Shown here one piece after another: positions 42,652 to 52,312 of a stretch of DNA of 64,000 nt. The translations under genes and the position numbers were made by a program. How positions within the stretch are numbered: the stretch's first letter is position 1; each line of letters starts with the position of its first letter. The notes beneath the pieces are model-generated. The model was not told the DNA's origin and ran no database searches. It saw only the letters and a list, made by a program, of their open reading frames with translations. The stretch is from Streptomyces sp. NBC_01723 (GTDB taxonomy: Bacteria; Actinomycetota; Actinomycetes; Streptomycetales; Streptomycetaceae), in the NCBI RefSeq assembly GCF_036246005.1, contig NZ_CP109171.1, positions 8,668,001-8,732,000 on the forward strand. The letters run 5' to 3'.

Positions 42652-42915
42652 ATGAACAGCCTGATCTACGAAGCCCGGATGGCCCTTCGTGACGTCATGG
42701 AAGTGAACATCTACAGCCAGGGAAACGACAAGGTCTACCTGACGGTTTTCCCCGAGCTGGTCTGGGAGGGCACCGAGAAGACGCAGCCGGAAAAGGTCGT
42801 CCGCAACGTCATCGGCCGGCTCCACGACATGTCGCTGGACGTCGCGGGCGGTGAGGGCGCCGTGCGCGCCCTCCTGGACGCCGGCCCCGTGGAGATCGTC
42901 CGCAAGGCCGCCTGA
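42652..42915 (+). CDS. 87-residue unknown protein, StrR-regulated
   Basis: I do not recognise this small protein. It is acidic to neutral, has no Cys, signal peptide or membrane segment, and looks alpha/beta (YEARMALRDVMEVNIYSQG, then VYLTVFPELVWEG, then two helices). ATG 42652 with GGTGG before it; an in-frame start at 42556 has no better site. It is the only plus-strand gene behind the StrR-type site at 42517 and is followed by a terminator, so it is a dedicated pathway gene, perhaps a chaperone- or carrier-like accessory protein. Confidence 0.7.
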   Translation: MNSLIYEARMALRDVMEVNIYSQGNDKVYLTVFPELVWEGTEKTQPEKVVRNVIGRLHDMSLDVAGGEGAVRALLDAGPVEIVRKAA

Positions 42916-42940
42916 CCGCACCCCCGACGCTTTGCCCGCC

Positions 42941-42973
42941 GTGTGCCCGCGCCGACCACCGCCGCGGGCACAC
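42941..42973. terminator. Bidirectional hairpin terminator
   Basis: GTGTGCCCGCG (42941-42951) pairs with CGCGGGCACAC (42963-42973), between the small protein and the multicopper oxidase. Confidence 0.75.
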
Positions 42974-42979
42974 GCCGTG

Positions 42980-44914
42980 TCAGTGGTGGCCGCCCACGTG
43001 CCGGTGACCGGCCGGAGAGACCACCAGCGGACGCACCATGTGCTGCTCGTGCTCCAGCATGTGACAGTGGTGCACCCCACGGCCCACCACGGGAAAACGC
43101 ACCGCCACGGTGACCATCTCACCCGGCGTCCCCTCCGGCCCGGGCACGATCCGGCCGGCCGTGCCCACCCGGACGGTGTCCTTCTCCCCGAGCTCGTGCG
43201 CCTCCAACTGCGCCGCCCCCAAAAACGCGGCCGGCCTGGCCGAACCCCGCACCACCCGGTCGAAACCGCTCACGTCGTAGTGCTCCCGGGACAGCACATG
43301 GAAGTGCGCCAGGTGAATGTGCATGGGATGCGGCGACGCGGCCAGATTCAGGTACTTCCAGATCTCCACACCGCCGTGCGCCACGGTGAACGCGTTCCCG
43401 TCGTCGTAGGCCATGGCCGTACGCCGCAGCGTGGTCACCACCCCCTCGCCGTCCCGGACCTGGACGACACCCGCCGAGGGCAGGGTGATCTGCTCCGCCT
43501 CGGCCGCCTCCACCTCCTCCATCTCCCACAGCTCGGGCACGTTCGCCGCACCCGGACCGACCAGCACCACCCACCGGGGACGCCCGCCGTGCGGCAGATC
43601 GTGATGCGTGGGCCGCTCGAAGCCGGGCGACAGGGTCCGGGGCAGCGTGAACCGCCCGCCGGATCCCCGGCCCGCGACACGGAACTGCATCACATCGGGC
43701 TCCAGCAGGTCGTCACGGACACTGGAACCACCCGGGCTCACACCGTCCATCGTGTTGACCAGCTTCACCGACCGGCCGCGCAACGCACCGAAGTCGACCA
43801 GCACGTCCACGCGTTCACCGGGGGAGAGGTTCAACGCCCCCTGAACCGGCAGCGGCCTGCCGACCAGCCCCTGATCAGTCCCGATCACCTGGAACGCGCC
43901 CGCCACGGGCGCGCCGTCCGCCAGCAGCATCAGCCGGTAGATCCGCGAGTTGGCCGTATTGACGATCCGGAACCGGTACCAGCGCGGCTGGACCTCGAGA
44001 TACGGCCACACCACACCGTTGACCAGGGTGTAGGGAGCGGCATGCGCCCGCATGAGCTTCGTATTGACCATCTCCACCTTGTGCACCAGACGCCCGGCCA
44101 TGGCCCCCGACCCGTCCAGATCGAAGTTGCGGTCGCTCAGCACCAGCGGCACCTCGAACCGGCCCCGCGGCAGCCCCAGGGCACGCTCCTCGGCGTTGCG
44201 GCACACGAACAGACCCGCCAGCCCCGCATACACACTGAACCGGCTCACGTGATGGGTGTGATCGTGATACCAGAGGGTCGTCGCGGCCTGGTCGTTGGGA
44301 TACGCCGACAACTGCACCTCGCCCGGAGCGAGCAGGTTCTCCATCCAGCCGTCGTTGCCGCCACCGGTCAGCATGCCGTGCAGATGCACCGCCGCCCACG
44401 GCCCCAGACCGGCCACCCCGGCCACCTCCTGGCAGCCGTCCGTGCCGGGATAGTTGGACAGCGGATCCGGCATGGGGCCGCCGGGCCGCCCGAACTCCAC
44501 AGCGGTGACCGGGATGTTCCCCGTCAGCGCGTTCTCCCAGGCCACCCGCAGCCGCCGGCCGCGGACCGTCTCGATCGTCGGACCCGGATAACTGCCCTCG
44601 TACGTCCACATCCGGACCGCCGGCAGCTCCGAGTGCACGGTGACGTCGGCGGTACGCATCCGCACGGTCAGCTCGTCGAACCCGCCGCGCTCACGCGGAC
44701 GCAGCACCGGCGGCGTGCGCAGCGGGTCCTTGAACTTCGTCAGCAGCAGTCCGTCCGCCGACGGCTCGGCGCCCCCGGCCGGAACCGGGCCGGGCGAGGC
44801 GAAGACGGACGACGACGACACGAACGCACCCAGCCCGGCGACGGCACCACCGCGCAGCAGGGTGCGCCGGCCGACCGAGTACGGATCCGGTATTGCGGCA
44901 GACGCGGTCTCCAT
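42980..44914 (-). CDS. Exported multicopper oxidase
   Basis: A 644-residue multicopper oxidase with a Tat-type signal (SVGRRTLLRGGAVAGLGAF at 13-31). All four copper motifs are visible: HLHGM, WYHDHTHH, HPMHIHLAHFH and HHCHMLEHEQHM. The axial Met is in the last motif, as in laccase/phenoxazinone-synthase-like enzymes. It could couple or oxidise phenolic product outside the cell. Last gene of a minus-strand unit after the ABC transporter (73-bp gap). ATG 44914. Confidence 0.92.
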   Translation of the reverse strand: METASAAIPDPYSVGRRTLLRGGAVAGLGAFVSSSSVFASPGPVPAGGAEPSADGLLLTKFKDPLRTPPVLRPRERGGFDELTVRMRTADVTVHSELPAVRMWTYEGSYPGPTIETVRGRRLRVAWENALTGNIPVTAVEFGRPGGPMPDPLSNYPGTDGCQEVAGVAGLGPWAAVHLHGMLTGGGNDGWMENLLAPGEVQLSAYPNDQAATTLWYHDHTHHVSRFSVYAGLAGLFVCRNAEERALGLPRGRFEVPLVLSDRNFDLDGSGAMAGRLVHKVEMVNTKLMRAHAAPYTLVNGVVWPYLEVQPRWYRFRIVNTANSRIYRLMLLADGAPVAGAFQVIGTDQGLVGRPLPVQGALNLSPGERVDVLVDFGALRGRSVKLVNTMDGVSPGGSSVRDDLLEPDVMQFRVAGRGSGGRFTLPRTLSPGFERPTHHDLPHGGRPRWVVLVGPGAANVPELWEMEEVEAAEAEQITLPSAGVVQVRDGEGVVTTLRRTAMAYDDGNAFTVAHGGVEIWKYLNLAASPHPMHIHLAHFHVLSREHYDVSGFDRVVRGSARPAAFLGAAQLEAHELGEKDTVRVGTAGRIVPGPEGTPGEMVTVAVRFPVVGRGVHHCHMLEHEQHMVRPLVVSPAGHRHVGGHH

Positions 44915-44987
44915 GCGCCGGATCGTAGGCAATGACCCCTCCAGAACCGCTCGAGGCCGACTGCACACCCCCCGGCCAGGCGCCCGC

Positions 44988-46832
44988 CTACACCACGGCC
45001 ATCTCGCCGTCCCGCCGCACCAGCGTCGCGTAATGACCGCCCAGGGCGAGCAGTTCGTCATGGGTGCCGCGCTCGGCGACCCGCCCCCCGTCCAGGACCA
45101 GGATCTCGTCGGCGTTGCGGACGGTCGACAGCCGGTGCGCGACCGTGATCGTCGTACGGCCGGCGCTCGCCGCGTCGACGGCCTGCTGCACGGCCCGCTC
45201 GGTCTGCGTGTCCAGCGCACTGGTCGCCTCGTCCAGCACCAGCACCGGCGGATCACGCAGGATCGCCCGTGCGATGGCCAGCCGCTGCTTCTCCCCGCCG
45301 GAGAACCGGTACCCGCGCTCGCCCACCACCGTGTCGTAGCCGTCGGGCAGCGACATCAGATAGTCGTGGATGTGCGCCACCCGCGCCGCCGCGACCAGCT
45401 CCTCGTCACTCGCGTCCGGCTTGGCGAACCGCAGATTGTCCGCGACCGACGCATGGAAGAGATACGTCTCCTGGGAGACCACACCCACAGCGGCGGCAAG
45501 CGTGTCGAACGACAGGTCACGCACATCGACACCATCGATCGTCACCACGCCCGACGTCGCGTCGTACAGCCGCGGAATGAGGTAACTCAGCGTCGTCTTG
45601 CCCGACCCGGTCTCCCCGACGACGGCGAGACTGCGCCCCGCGCCCACCGTCACATCGACACCCTCCAGCGTCGCCCGCTCGGCCCCCGCATAGCGGAAAC
45701 CGACCCCGCGCAACTGCACCTCGCCCCGCAGACTCGCCGGCACCACCGGCCGCTCCGGCTCGGCCACGTCCACGGGCAGGTCGAGATACTCGAAGATCCG
45801 GCCGAACAACTCCAGGGAACTCTGAATGTCCAGACCGATCGTCAGCAGCCGCTGCGCCGGCCGGAACAGGATCTGCTGGAGCGTGGCGAACGCGACCAGC
45901 GCACCGATGGAGACGGACATGTGGCCGCCGCCGGCACTCAGCCCCGCCACCCAGTAGATCACCGCCGGCATGGCCGCCATCACGATCCAGATCGTGGACT
46001 GATACCACAGGCCCGCCGTGCTGGCCCGCACCTCGATGTCGGTCAGCTTGCGCGACTGCCCCGCGAACGCGTCACTGAGCGAACGCGAACGGCCCATGGT
46101 GTGACCGAGCATGATCCCGCTGACCGACAGCGACTCCTGGACGTTCGACGACAGGTCGGCGAACTGACGCTGCCGCGCACGGGTCAGGACCCGCAGCTCG
46201 TCCCCGACATGACGGCTCACCCACACGAAACCCGGCAGCACGAACAGCGAGGCGAGGGTGAGCCGCCAGTCGAGCAGCGCCATCGCGGTGACCGTCGTGA
46301 GCACCGTGGTCACGTCCGACACCAGCGCCGTCGCCGTCGTCGTCACCGTCACCTGCATCCCGCCGATGTCGTTGGCGATCCGCGACTGCACCTCACCGGT
46401 ACGGGTCCGGGTGAAGAAGGCCAGCGACATGCGCTGCAGATGGGAGTAGACGGCGGTCCGCAGATCGTGCATGACGAGCTGGCCGACCTTCGCGGACAGA
46501 TAGGTCTGCCACACGTTGAACGAGCTGTTCGCGACCGCGACGACGACCATGCCCAGCGCGAGCACGGACAGCAGCCCCGTCCTGCCCTGCGGCAGCGCCA
46601 CATCGATGATCTCGCGGATCAGGAACGGATTGACGAGAGAGACCAGCGACGAAGCCACCACCAGCACCCCGACGAACAGCAGGCTCCTGCGGTAGGGACG
46701 GAACAGCTTGAGAATGCGCCGCTTGGGCACAGGAACATGAGCAGCGGCCGGCCCGGTGCGCCTCACCTGGGTCTCCTTCTTCGTCGGCTTGTCCTCGGGC
46801 GGAACGTCTGGCAGGCCGCACACCGCGGCCAC
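44988..46832 (-). CDS. Half-size ABC exporter (TM-NBD)
   Basis: A 614-residue fused exporter: six membrane helices (about 55-340) then an ATPase with Walker A GETGSGKTT, signature FSGGEKQRLAIARA and Walker B VLVLDEATSALD. No N-terminal C39 peptidase domain, so it would not cleave Gly-Gly leaders itself. GTG 46832 is three bases after the stop of the small upstream gene; GTG 46823 has better spacing from GAGAGG and is an alternative. Confidence 0.92.
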   Translation of the reverse strand: MAAVCGLPDVPPEDKPTKKETQVRRTGPAAAHVPVPKRRILKLFRPYRRSLLFVGVLVVASSLVSLVNPFLIREIIDVALPQGRTGLLSVLALGMVVVAVANSSFNVWQTYLSAKVGQLVMHDLRTAVYSHLQRMSLAFFTRTRTGEVQSRIANDIGGMQVTVTTTATALVSDVTTVLTTVTAMALLDWRLTLASLFVLPGFVWVSRHVGDELRVLTRARQRQFADLSSNVQESLSVSGIMLGHTMGRSRSLSDAFAGQSRKLTDIEVRASTAGLWYQSTIWIVMAAMPAVIYWVAGLSAGGGHMSVSIGALVAFATLQQILFRPAQRLLTIGLDIQSSLELFGRIFEYLDLPVDVAEPERPVVPASLRGEVQLRGVGFRYAGAERATLEGVDVTVGAGRSLAVVGETGSGKTTLSYLIPRLYDATSGVVTIDGVDVRDLSFDTLAAAVGVVSQETYLFHASVADNLRFAKPDASDEELVAAARVAHIHDYLMSLPDGYDTVVGERGYRFSGGEKQRLAIARAILRDPPVLVLDEATSALDTQTERAVQQAVDAASAGRTTITVAHRLSTVRNADEILVLDGGRVAERGTHDELLALGGHYATLVRRDGEMAVV

Positions 46833-46835
46833 CTC

Positions 46836-47045
46836 TCACAGGTCCTTGACCGGCGCCGTCCACCGCACGAACTCCTCCTGCGACAGAGGCGGCAGACACG
46901 GCTGCTCGACGAGCGGCAACGCGTACCCGGACCACGGACGGGGCGGCAGCGCCCCGAACCATCCGAACCCCATCCACATGACGCCCTCGCCGAAACCGCG
47001 GCCCAGCGCCCTCATGGCCCTGGCCGGTGCCTGCCGTGCCCGCAT
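46836..47045 (-). CDS. 69-residue small protein (DUF6059-like)
   Basis: A basic N-terminus, a Gly/Trp-rich middle (GVMWMGFGWFG) and Pro/Leu-rich C-terminus (LPPLSQEEFVRW) resemble DUF6059 proteins found beside Streptomyces secondary-metabolite genes. GGAGACC precedes the ATG. It is directly upstream of and likely coupled to the ABC exporter. Function unknown. Confidence 0.6.
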   Translation of the reverse strand: MRARQAPARAMRALGRGFGEGVMWMGFGWFGALPPRPWSGYALPLVEQPCLPPLSQEEFVRWTAPVKDL

Positions 47046-47153
47046 GACGGTCTCCGTTTCGCCGGCCCACCCCGTTCACCGCCACCCTGACCCAAGCGCC
47101 TCAACAACCGGCGGGCGATCCGTCGACTCCGGCTGGAGGCCCGGCCGAGCCCC

Positions 47154-47490
47154 TCAGCCGCTGCCCGCAGCGGCCGGCCGGGAAGCCCGGGGCACGGCGA
47201 GCGCCTCCCGCACCGCGCCGGCGGCCTCGGCGGCCTGCGCCCGGATCTCCGCAGCGGCGGTGGTCTCCAGCAGGTTCCCCCGCCGCAGGGCCCCGATCGT
47301 CCACAGCCGCACACCCCGCACACCCGCCGCGGGCACCAGCCGCCCCTCCTCCCCGGTGCCGAGACCGACACCGGCCGGACCGGGCCGGGCCTGACCCTGC
47401 TCCAGCAGGCAGCGCACCAGGGGACCGCCGGTGCCGCGCAGGTCCATGCGCGCCCCGGTGCATGCGACGACCGCACCGACCCGCAGCCGC
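47154..47490 (-). pseudogene. C-terminal fragment of an FAD/NAD(P)-binding protein
   Basis: About 110 residues (ACTGARMDLRGTGGP, LVRCLLEQGQARP, LWTIGALRRGNLLETTAAAEIRAQA as separate blocks) match the C-terminal part of FAD-NAD(P)-binding family proteins. The frame has no start and runs into the fragment to the right, so the N-terminal two thirds are missing. Confidence 0.65.
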
Positions 47491-47500
47491 CTGCCGTCGC

Positions 47501-47826
47501 TTACTGGAGTTCGCTCAAGCGTTCGGTCGCGCGGGTGCGTCCGGCGACGATGATGGTGCCGTCTGCTTCCACGACGGTTTCGGCGGTGGCGTGAGTGAAG
47601 CCTTCGCCGGGGAGTTTGATGGCGACGACCGTGATGCCGTAACGGGTGCGGACGGCGCTGTTGGACAGGAGGAGGCCGATGATGTCGGCCGGAGGGTTGG
47701 TCTTGACCATGGCGAAGTCGTCCTCGAACTCGATGTAGTCCAGCTTCCGGCCTCGTACGAGGTGGGTGACGCGCTGGCCCATGTCGTGCTCTGGGTAGAC
47801 GACGTGGTGGACGCCGGCTCTGTGCC
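47501..47826 (-). pseudogene. C-terminal fragment of a TrkA/KtrA potassium-channel regulator
   Basis: The last about 100 residues of an RCK protein: GVHHVVYPEHDMGQRV, then DYIEFEDDFAMVKT, ITVVAIKLPGEGFTHAT and IIVAGRT, ending at TAA 47501. The NAD-binding N-terminal domain is absent upstream of about 47826. Abuts another truncated gene, so this is a recombination scar. Confidence 0.7.
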
Positions 47827-47940
47827 ACCGACGACCAGATGAGACCTTGGCTTCAACCCGTCCACGTCTGAGTCGTCGACGCCGGTGTGCTGGTGACGTG
47901 TGGATTCGGTTCCGGTGGTACGCCGGCGCCAGGGATGTGC

Positions 47941-49089
47941 TCAGGCGGCTCGGCCGGTGAAAGAGCGGCTGAACTGCTGGCCCGACTGGACCATGCCGCG
48001 GACGTTGCCGAGCCGCTTCCTTTCGTACTCTCCGAGAGCCTGCGCCACCGTCGATCCGCGCACGCCCGCAGCAACGGATTCGGCGACGGCCTCGGCGTCG
48101 TGGAGCGATGCGCTGAAGCCCGAGCCGGTCATCGGCGTCGGCACATGCGCGGCATCTCCCACCAGGGCAAGACGCCCGTTAACGAGTTTATCGGGGACGT
48201 ACTCGGCGATGGGGGTGCCGATGACGGCACGCCGCTCGATGCAATCGAGGATGGCCTCACGCCAGGGCGACGGCCACAGGTCTTCGGCTTTGTCCGCGAG
48301 CTCGCGCAAGGTCGCCTCCGGTATGTCGCCGGAGGTGAGCGACCGACGCACGACGTTGCCGACAACACTGCCCGTTTCGCATAGGAGATTGTTGTGGCTC
48401 GCGTCGTACCAGGCCCAGCCGACCTGGCGCGAGCCCGGGGCGACGGAACCGTCGGGGCCGGGCAGTGGGTAGCCGAGGAGATAGTCCTCTCCGCCACTGA
48501 GGATGTCGACGTCCCGCGGCAGGCGGCGCGAGGACGCGAGCGAGGACTCGTTGGTGAGGCCGAGCCAGATCAGGTAGCCGGCGAACGCCGCGTCGGGCTT
48601 GTCGGGTGCGACGCCGACGCGCACGACGCTTCCGTGGCCATCCGCTCCGATCACGACATCACCTCGGAATGTCTGCTGGTCCGAGGTGATCACCCACGCG
48701 GAATCCGCGTCCTGGTCGACGCTCCGTACGAGCGTATGGGGGCGCAGCTCGATATAGGGGTCGGCGTCGGCGGCCGCCCGGAGCCGGGCGTGGACCGCCA
48801 TCCAGCTCTGCACACCGGGGGCCACTGAACTCAGTGGCGCCGAACCGCCGTGTGCGTGACGAGATCCCGTGATTCTGCTGAGGAGGCCCTCACTCACCCC
48901 GCCGAGAGCAGCCCCCTTCCGGGCCCGAGGGGCGGCTCCCGATCGCTCCAGCATCGTCACGTCGACTCCGGCGTGCGACAGGGCCAAAGCGGTCATCAGA
49001 CCCGCGAGAGATGCACCGACGACGATGGCGGCGCCCTGGCGCTCGTCCCGGTTCCCGGAACGGGGCACGTCGCGCATAGCTGTGGTCAT
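47941..49089 (-). CDS. FAD-dependent monooxygenase 4
   Basis: A 382-residue class-A flavoprotein hydroxylase: VVGASLAGLMTALAL, VIGADGHGSVVR, LVGDAAHVPTPMTGSG. It is shorter than the polyketide hydroxylases and resembles 6-hydroxynicotinate/salicylate-type monooxygenases. ATG 49089 follows GAGGAG. Its upstream region contains an 80-bp element (49241-49320) repeated upstream of the aldo-keto reductase at 56333. Confidence 0.9.
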   Translation of the reverse strand: MTTAMRDVPRSGNRDERQGAAIVVGASLAGLMTALALSHAGVDVTMLERSGAAPRARKGAALGGVSEGLLSRITGSRHAHGGSAPLSSVAPGVQSWMAVHARLRAAADADPYIELRPHTLVRSVDQDADSAWVITSDQQTFRGDVVIGADGHGSVVRVGVAPDKPDAAFAGYLIWLGLTNESSLASSRRLPRDVDILSGGEDYLLGYPLPGPDGSVAPGSRQVGWAWYDASHNNLLCETGSVVGNVVRRSLTSGDIPEATLRELADKAEDLWPSPWREAILDCIERRAVIGTPIAEYVPDKLVNGRLALVGDAAHVPTPMTGSGFSASLHDAEAVAESVAAGVRGSTVAQALGEYERKRLGNVRGMVQSGQQFSRSFTGRAA

Positions 49090-49240
49090 GCTGTTGTTCT
49101 CCTCAGGGGAGTCGTCACGGTGGTGGTGTGGCCGGGCGCGCTGTGGCGGACGCCGAGGCTCGGGGTGAACATCTCGGCGGCGCTGTCCAGCGTGCTCACC
49201 GGGCTCTTGCCAGTTGGGGCCCCATCCCCACGGAAGGGGG

Positions 49241-49320
49241 ACACTGACCATGCAACCGGCAATGGCGATGACGTGGGAGTCTCGGTTGTGAGGGGCACCT
49301 GCAGGGACCCCCAGCTGGCA
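49241..49320 (-). repeat. Promoter-associated repeat, copy 1
   Basis: Aligns without gaps to 57281-57360 with about 62 of 80 identical positions. Shared cores are CCATGCAACCGG, GGGAGTCT, TGTGAGGGG and GCAGGGACCCCCAGC. It lies 150-230 bp upstream of monooxygenase 4. Candidate operator/promoter of the MmyB-type regulator at 57429. Confidence 0.7.
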
Positions 49321-49364
49321 TCCTGCAGGCCACGCCCTTTGGACCACTGGGCACTGCCGGACGC

Positions 49365-50366
49365 TCAGTGTGAGAGCAGCGCGCCGAGGTCGATCTTCCC
49401 GCTCTGCACTTGCGCGTCGTGGGGCTCGTTGAGTCCGCCGTCGGTGATGTACAACCGCTTCCCGCGCACTGCGGTGGCGGTGGGCGAGGCGAGGCCGTCC
49501 GAGGCGGTCAGCACGGTCCTGGTGGTGCCGTTCGGATAGACGACCACGATCTTGTTCTGTGTGTTCAGCGCGGCGAACACGACGTTGGAGTGGTCACTGA
49601 GGAAATTGAAGTCATCGATGCCAGTGAGGCCGTCGGCGACCGTGTGGATCCGGCCCGGAGTTCCGGTGGCGGTGACGGGGACCCGCAGCAGGGTGCCCTT
49701 GCTGAGGTTGGAGACCCATACGGCGCCGTTGTGGAAACGGAGTCCGTTCGCACCGTACGGCACGGGGGCGGACGCCTTGATCGCGAGGGCGGGGTCGACC
49801 AGCCAGGCGGCCGCGGGGCCGCCGGCGACCGGGACGGCCCAGACGGTGCCCTTCTGGCTGTCGGCGACGTACAAGGTGCGCCCGGCCGGATCGATGGCCA
49901 GACCGTTGGGGACTCTGTCGACGGGCAGGGCCGCGATGCGGTGAGGAGTGCCGCCGGGCGGCAGCTTCCACACCCCGTTCCGGGAGGCGTCGGAGGACCA
50001 GACGTTGTAGTAGACGGTGCCGTCGTGGCCGCGAGTGTTGCCGGTGATCCCGTCGCCCTTTTGCCCGGTGACCAGCACCGTGCGGTGCCCGGACGGCGTG
50101 ATCCGCACCAGTGCCGGCCGTTCGCCCGCGGGCGTGCCCACCATCGAGACGGTCAGCGAATTGTCCGGGGCGACGGTGATGTTCTCGGGCACGTCGCCGG
50201 TGGCGAAGTCGAAGGCGGCCACGGTCTTCACATGGGTGACGGCGGGCTGCGCGTCCGTTTGTCCGGTCGCGGCGGACGCGTACGGTGCCGAGACGATGAC
50301 GGCTGCCGTCGCGGAGATCGCCGCGAGCTTGAACGGCTTCTTCATGGATATGTTTTTCGTGGTCAT
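49365..50366 (-). CDS. Secreted beta-propeller (ScyD/ScyE-like) protein
   Basis: A 333-residue exported protein with a signal peptide (residues 1-33, ending ASA) and SMP-30/NHL-like repeats (PNGLAIDPAGRTLYVAD, YGANGLRFHNGAVWVSN). ScyD/E-family annotation is by fold only; the substrate is unknown. Minus strand, 170 bp downstream of the aldo-keto reductase. Confidence 0.85.
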   Translation of the reverse strand: MTTKNISMKKPFKLAAISATAAVIVSAPYASAATGQTDAQPAVTHVKTVAAFDFATGDVPENITVAPDNSLTVSMVGTPAGERPALVRITPSGHRTVLVTGQKGDGITGNTRGHDGTVYYNVWSSDASRNGVWKLPPGGTPHRIAALPVDRVPNGLAIDPAGRTLYVADSQKGTVWAVPVAGGPAAAWLVDPALAIKASAPVPYGANGLRFHNGAVWVSNLSKGTLLRVPVTATGTPGRIHTVADGLTGIDDFNFLSDHSNVVFAALNTQNKIVVVYPNGTTRTVLTASDGLASPTATAVRGKRLYITDGGLNEPHDAQVQSGKIDLGALLSH

Positions 50367-50536
50367 TGCACTCTTTCGTTCTTTCCATCGGCGCCGCACG
50401 GGTACCGAGGTGTTCAGCGCTTTGGAGGCAGCAATGGGGAGAGCCACGACCGGGCCCAGGCCCGTGAGCCGTTCGGGCCCGGCCGGAGGGGGGGCGTCAG
50501 CGGCGCTGACGACGTGCCTGATCGGCTGGGGAGTCC

Positions 50537-51421
50537 CTAGTCGGGGATTGGGAAGCCGGCGTTCTCCAGGTTGAGCGAGTCCGGGTCGGGTCCGCCGCGT
50601 ACGCCGGTGTCGAGGGCGTCGATCGCGGCCACCTCGTCGGGTGTCAGGGCGAAGTCGAAGACGTCGAAGTTCTCGGCGATGCGATGGGCTTTGACGGACT
50701 TGGGGATCGCGCAGAAGCCGTGGTCGAGGTGCCAGCGCAGCACGATCTGCGCGGACGTCTTTGCATGCTTGTCGGCCAGGGCCGTGATGACGGGGTCCTC
50801 AAGAGGGTTCGTCTCGGCGCCTCGGTAGACGTAGGAGCCGCCGATGGGCGACCACGACTGGGTCAGGATGCCGTGGCTTTCGTTCGCTGCGCGCCACTCG
50901 GGCTGCGTGTAGTAGGGGTGCACCTGGATTTGGTTGACGGCCGGGACGATGTCGGTGCGGGAGATGAGCTCTTCGAGCTGTTTGGGCGTCTGGTTCGACA
51001 CGCCGATCGCACGGACGCGCCCCTCGGCGAGGAGCTTCTCCGCCGCCTTGTACGCCGCGATCGTCCTCTCGAAGTCGGACGGCAACGGCTGGTGCAGCAG
51101 CCACAGGTCGAGCTGCTCGATGCCCATTTTGCGCAGACTTACGTCGAAAGCCCGCAGCGCGGAGTCGTAGCCGTAGTCGCTGATCCACACCTTGGTCGTC
51201 ACGAAGATCTCGGAGCGGTCCATGTCGGAGCGGGCGATCGCCTCACCGACCTCCCGCTCGTTGAAGTAGGCGGCGGCGGTGTCGATCAGCCGGTAGCCGT
51301 CGTGCAGCGCGGTCAGGACCGCGTCGGTGGTCTCCTCGGGGGCGCTCTGGTAGACGCCGAGTCCCAGGGCGGGGATCTGGACGCCGTTGTTCAGGGTGAT
51401 GAGTGGGTTCGTTGCGGTCAT
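50537..51421 (-). CDS. Aldo-keto reductase 1
   Basis: A 294-residue AKR of the 2,5-diketo-gluconate reductase group: LNNGVQIPALGLGVYQS, LIDTAAAYFNEREVG (catalytic Asp/Tyr), and IPKSVKAHRIAENFD for NADPH. Closely similar to aldo-keto reductase 3 at 56333. Last in a likely minus operon SDR-ABM-SDR-AKR (gaps 13-67 bp). Confidence 0.93.
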   Translation of the reverse strand: MTATNPLITLNNGVQIPALGLGVYQSAPEETTDAVLTALHDGYRLIDTAAAYFNEREVGEAIARSDMDRSEIFVTTKVWISDYGYDSALRAFDVSLRKMGIEQLDLWLLHQPLPSDFERTIAAYKAAEKLLAEGRVRAIGVSNQTPKQLEELISRTDIVPAVNQIQVHPYYTQPEWRAANESHGILTQSWSPIGGSYVYRGAETNPLEDPVITALADKHAKTSAQIVLRWHLDHGFCAIPKSVKAHRIAENFDVFDFALTPDEVAAIDALDTGVRGGPDPDSLNLENAGFPIPD

Positions 51422-51488
51422 GGTTCGCTCCAATCGTGGTGGGCGCACGCAGCGGTGCCCGCGTGAGGACGGGAAGGGGGACGCGGGC

Positions 51489-52277
51489 TCAGTCGGCAGA
51501 GACTGCTGTGGGCAGCTCGACGTCTGTGAGGTCGGCGCAGTACGTCAGCAGCCGATCCTGCACTTCGGGCGACTGCGTCGCCGGGTGCGGAGGGCGGGGC
51601 TGCTGGTGGTGGAAGTAGCGGCCGGTGACCAGCGCCGCCGCGTCGTCGGCGGCCGCCAGCCATGCCTGGGTCACCGGAGCCAGCCGCAGGTCGTCGGTGG
51701 CGCCACTGCCGCCCATCTTCGTGGCGACCCAGCCCGGGTCGACGGCGTTGGAGAGCACCTCGGGCCATTTCCTAGCGACGGCGAGCGTGAGAGCGGTGAC
51801 GTGGAACTTCGACTCCGAGTACGCCTGGGAGCCCTGCCACGGCCGCGTCGTCCACTGCGGGTCCCACAGGGTGGCCTCGCCGCTGTGGTGCATGCCGGAG
51901 CTGAGATAGATGAGCCGTCGAGGCGGTGTGATCAGCGCCGTGAGGAGGTAGGGCGCCAGCACGTTGACCGCGAAGACGTCCGAGAGACCGTCTTCGGTCT
52001 CCACCTTGCCTCGCCCGTAGTAGCCGACGCCGGCGTTGTGGATGACCGCGTCGAAGGTGCCCAGGTCGTTGACCTGGGTGGCCACGTCGCGGCTCTGGGC
52101 GATGCTGGAGAGGTCACCGACGGCGACGCCCGCGTGGTCCGGGAGCGCGGCGTGTGCGTCGCGGGCCCGGGTGTTGTTGCGTGCGTGGAGCGCCACCGTG
52201 TGGCCCTGCCGCACGAGCAGTTGGGCGGCCATCAGGCCGAGGCCGTCGGTGGAACCGGTGATAAAGATGCGAGCCAT
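51489..52277 (-). CDS. SDR-family NAD(P)-dependent oxidoreductase
   Basis: A 262-residue short-chain dehydrogenase: ITGSTDGLG, HNAGVGYYG, YLSSGMHHS and YSESK. The WW-domain-oxidoreductase-like layout is common in Streptomyces. Substrate unknown. Confidence 0.9.
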   Translation of the reverse strand: MARIFITGSTDGLGLMAAQLLVRQGHTVALHARNNTRARDAHAALPDHAGVAVGDLSSIAQSRDVATQVNDLGTFDAVIHNAGVGYYGRGKVETEDGLSDVFAVNVLAPYLLTALITPPRRLIYLSSGMHHSGEATLWDPQWTTRPWQGSQAYSESKFHVTALTLAVARKWPEVLSNAVDPGWVATKMGGSGATDDLRLAPVTQAWLAAADDAAALVTGRYFHHQQPRPPHPATQSPEVQDRLLTYCADLTDVELPTAVSAD

Positions 52278-52312
52278 GAGTATGTCCTGAAGGGTTCGGA
52301 CCCCGCCTGTCG

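Noticed and set aside
44988..46832. ABC exporter as a peptide-processing (C39) transporter for the 29-residue peptide
   Set aside because: There is no C39 domain at its N-terminus, and it lies 25 kb away in a different operon.
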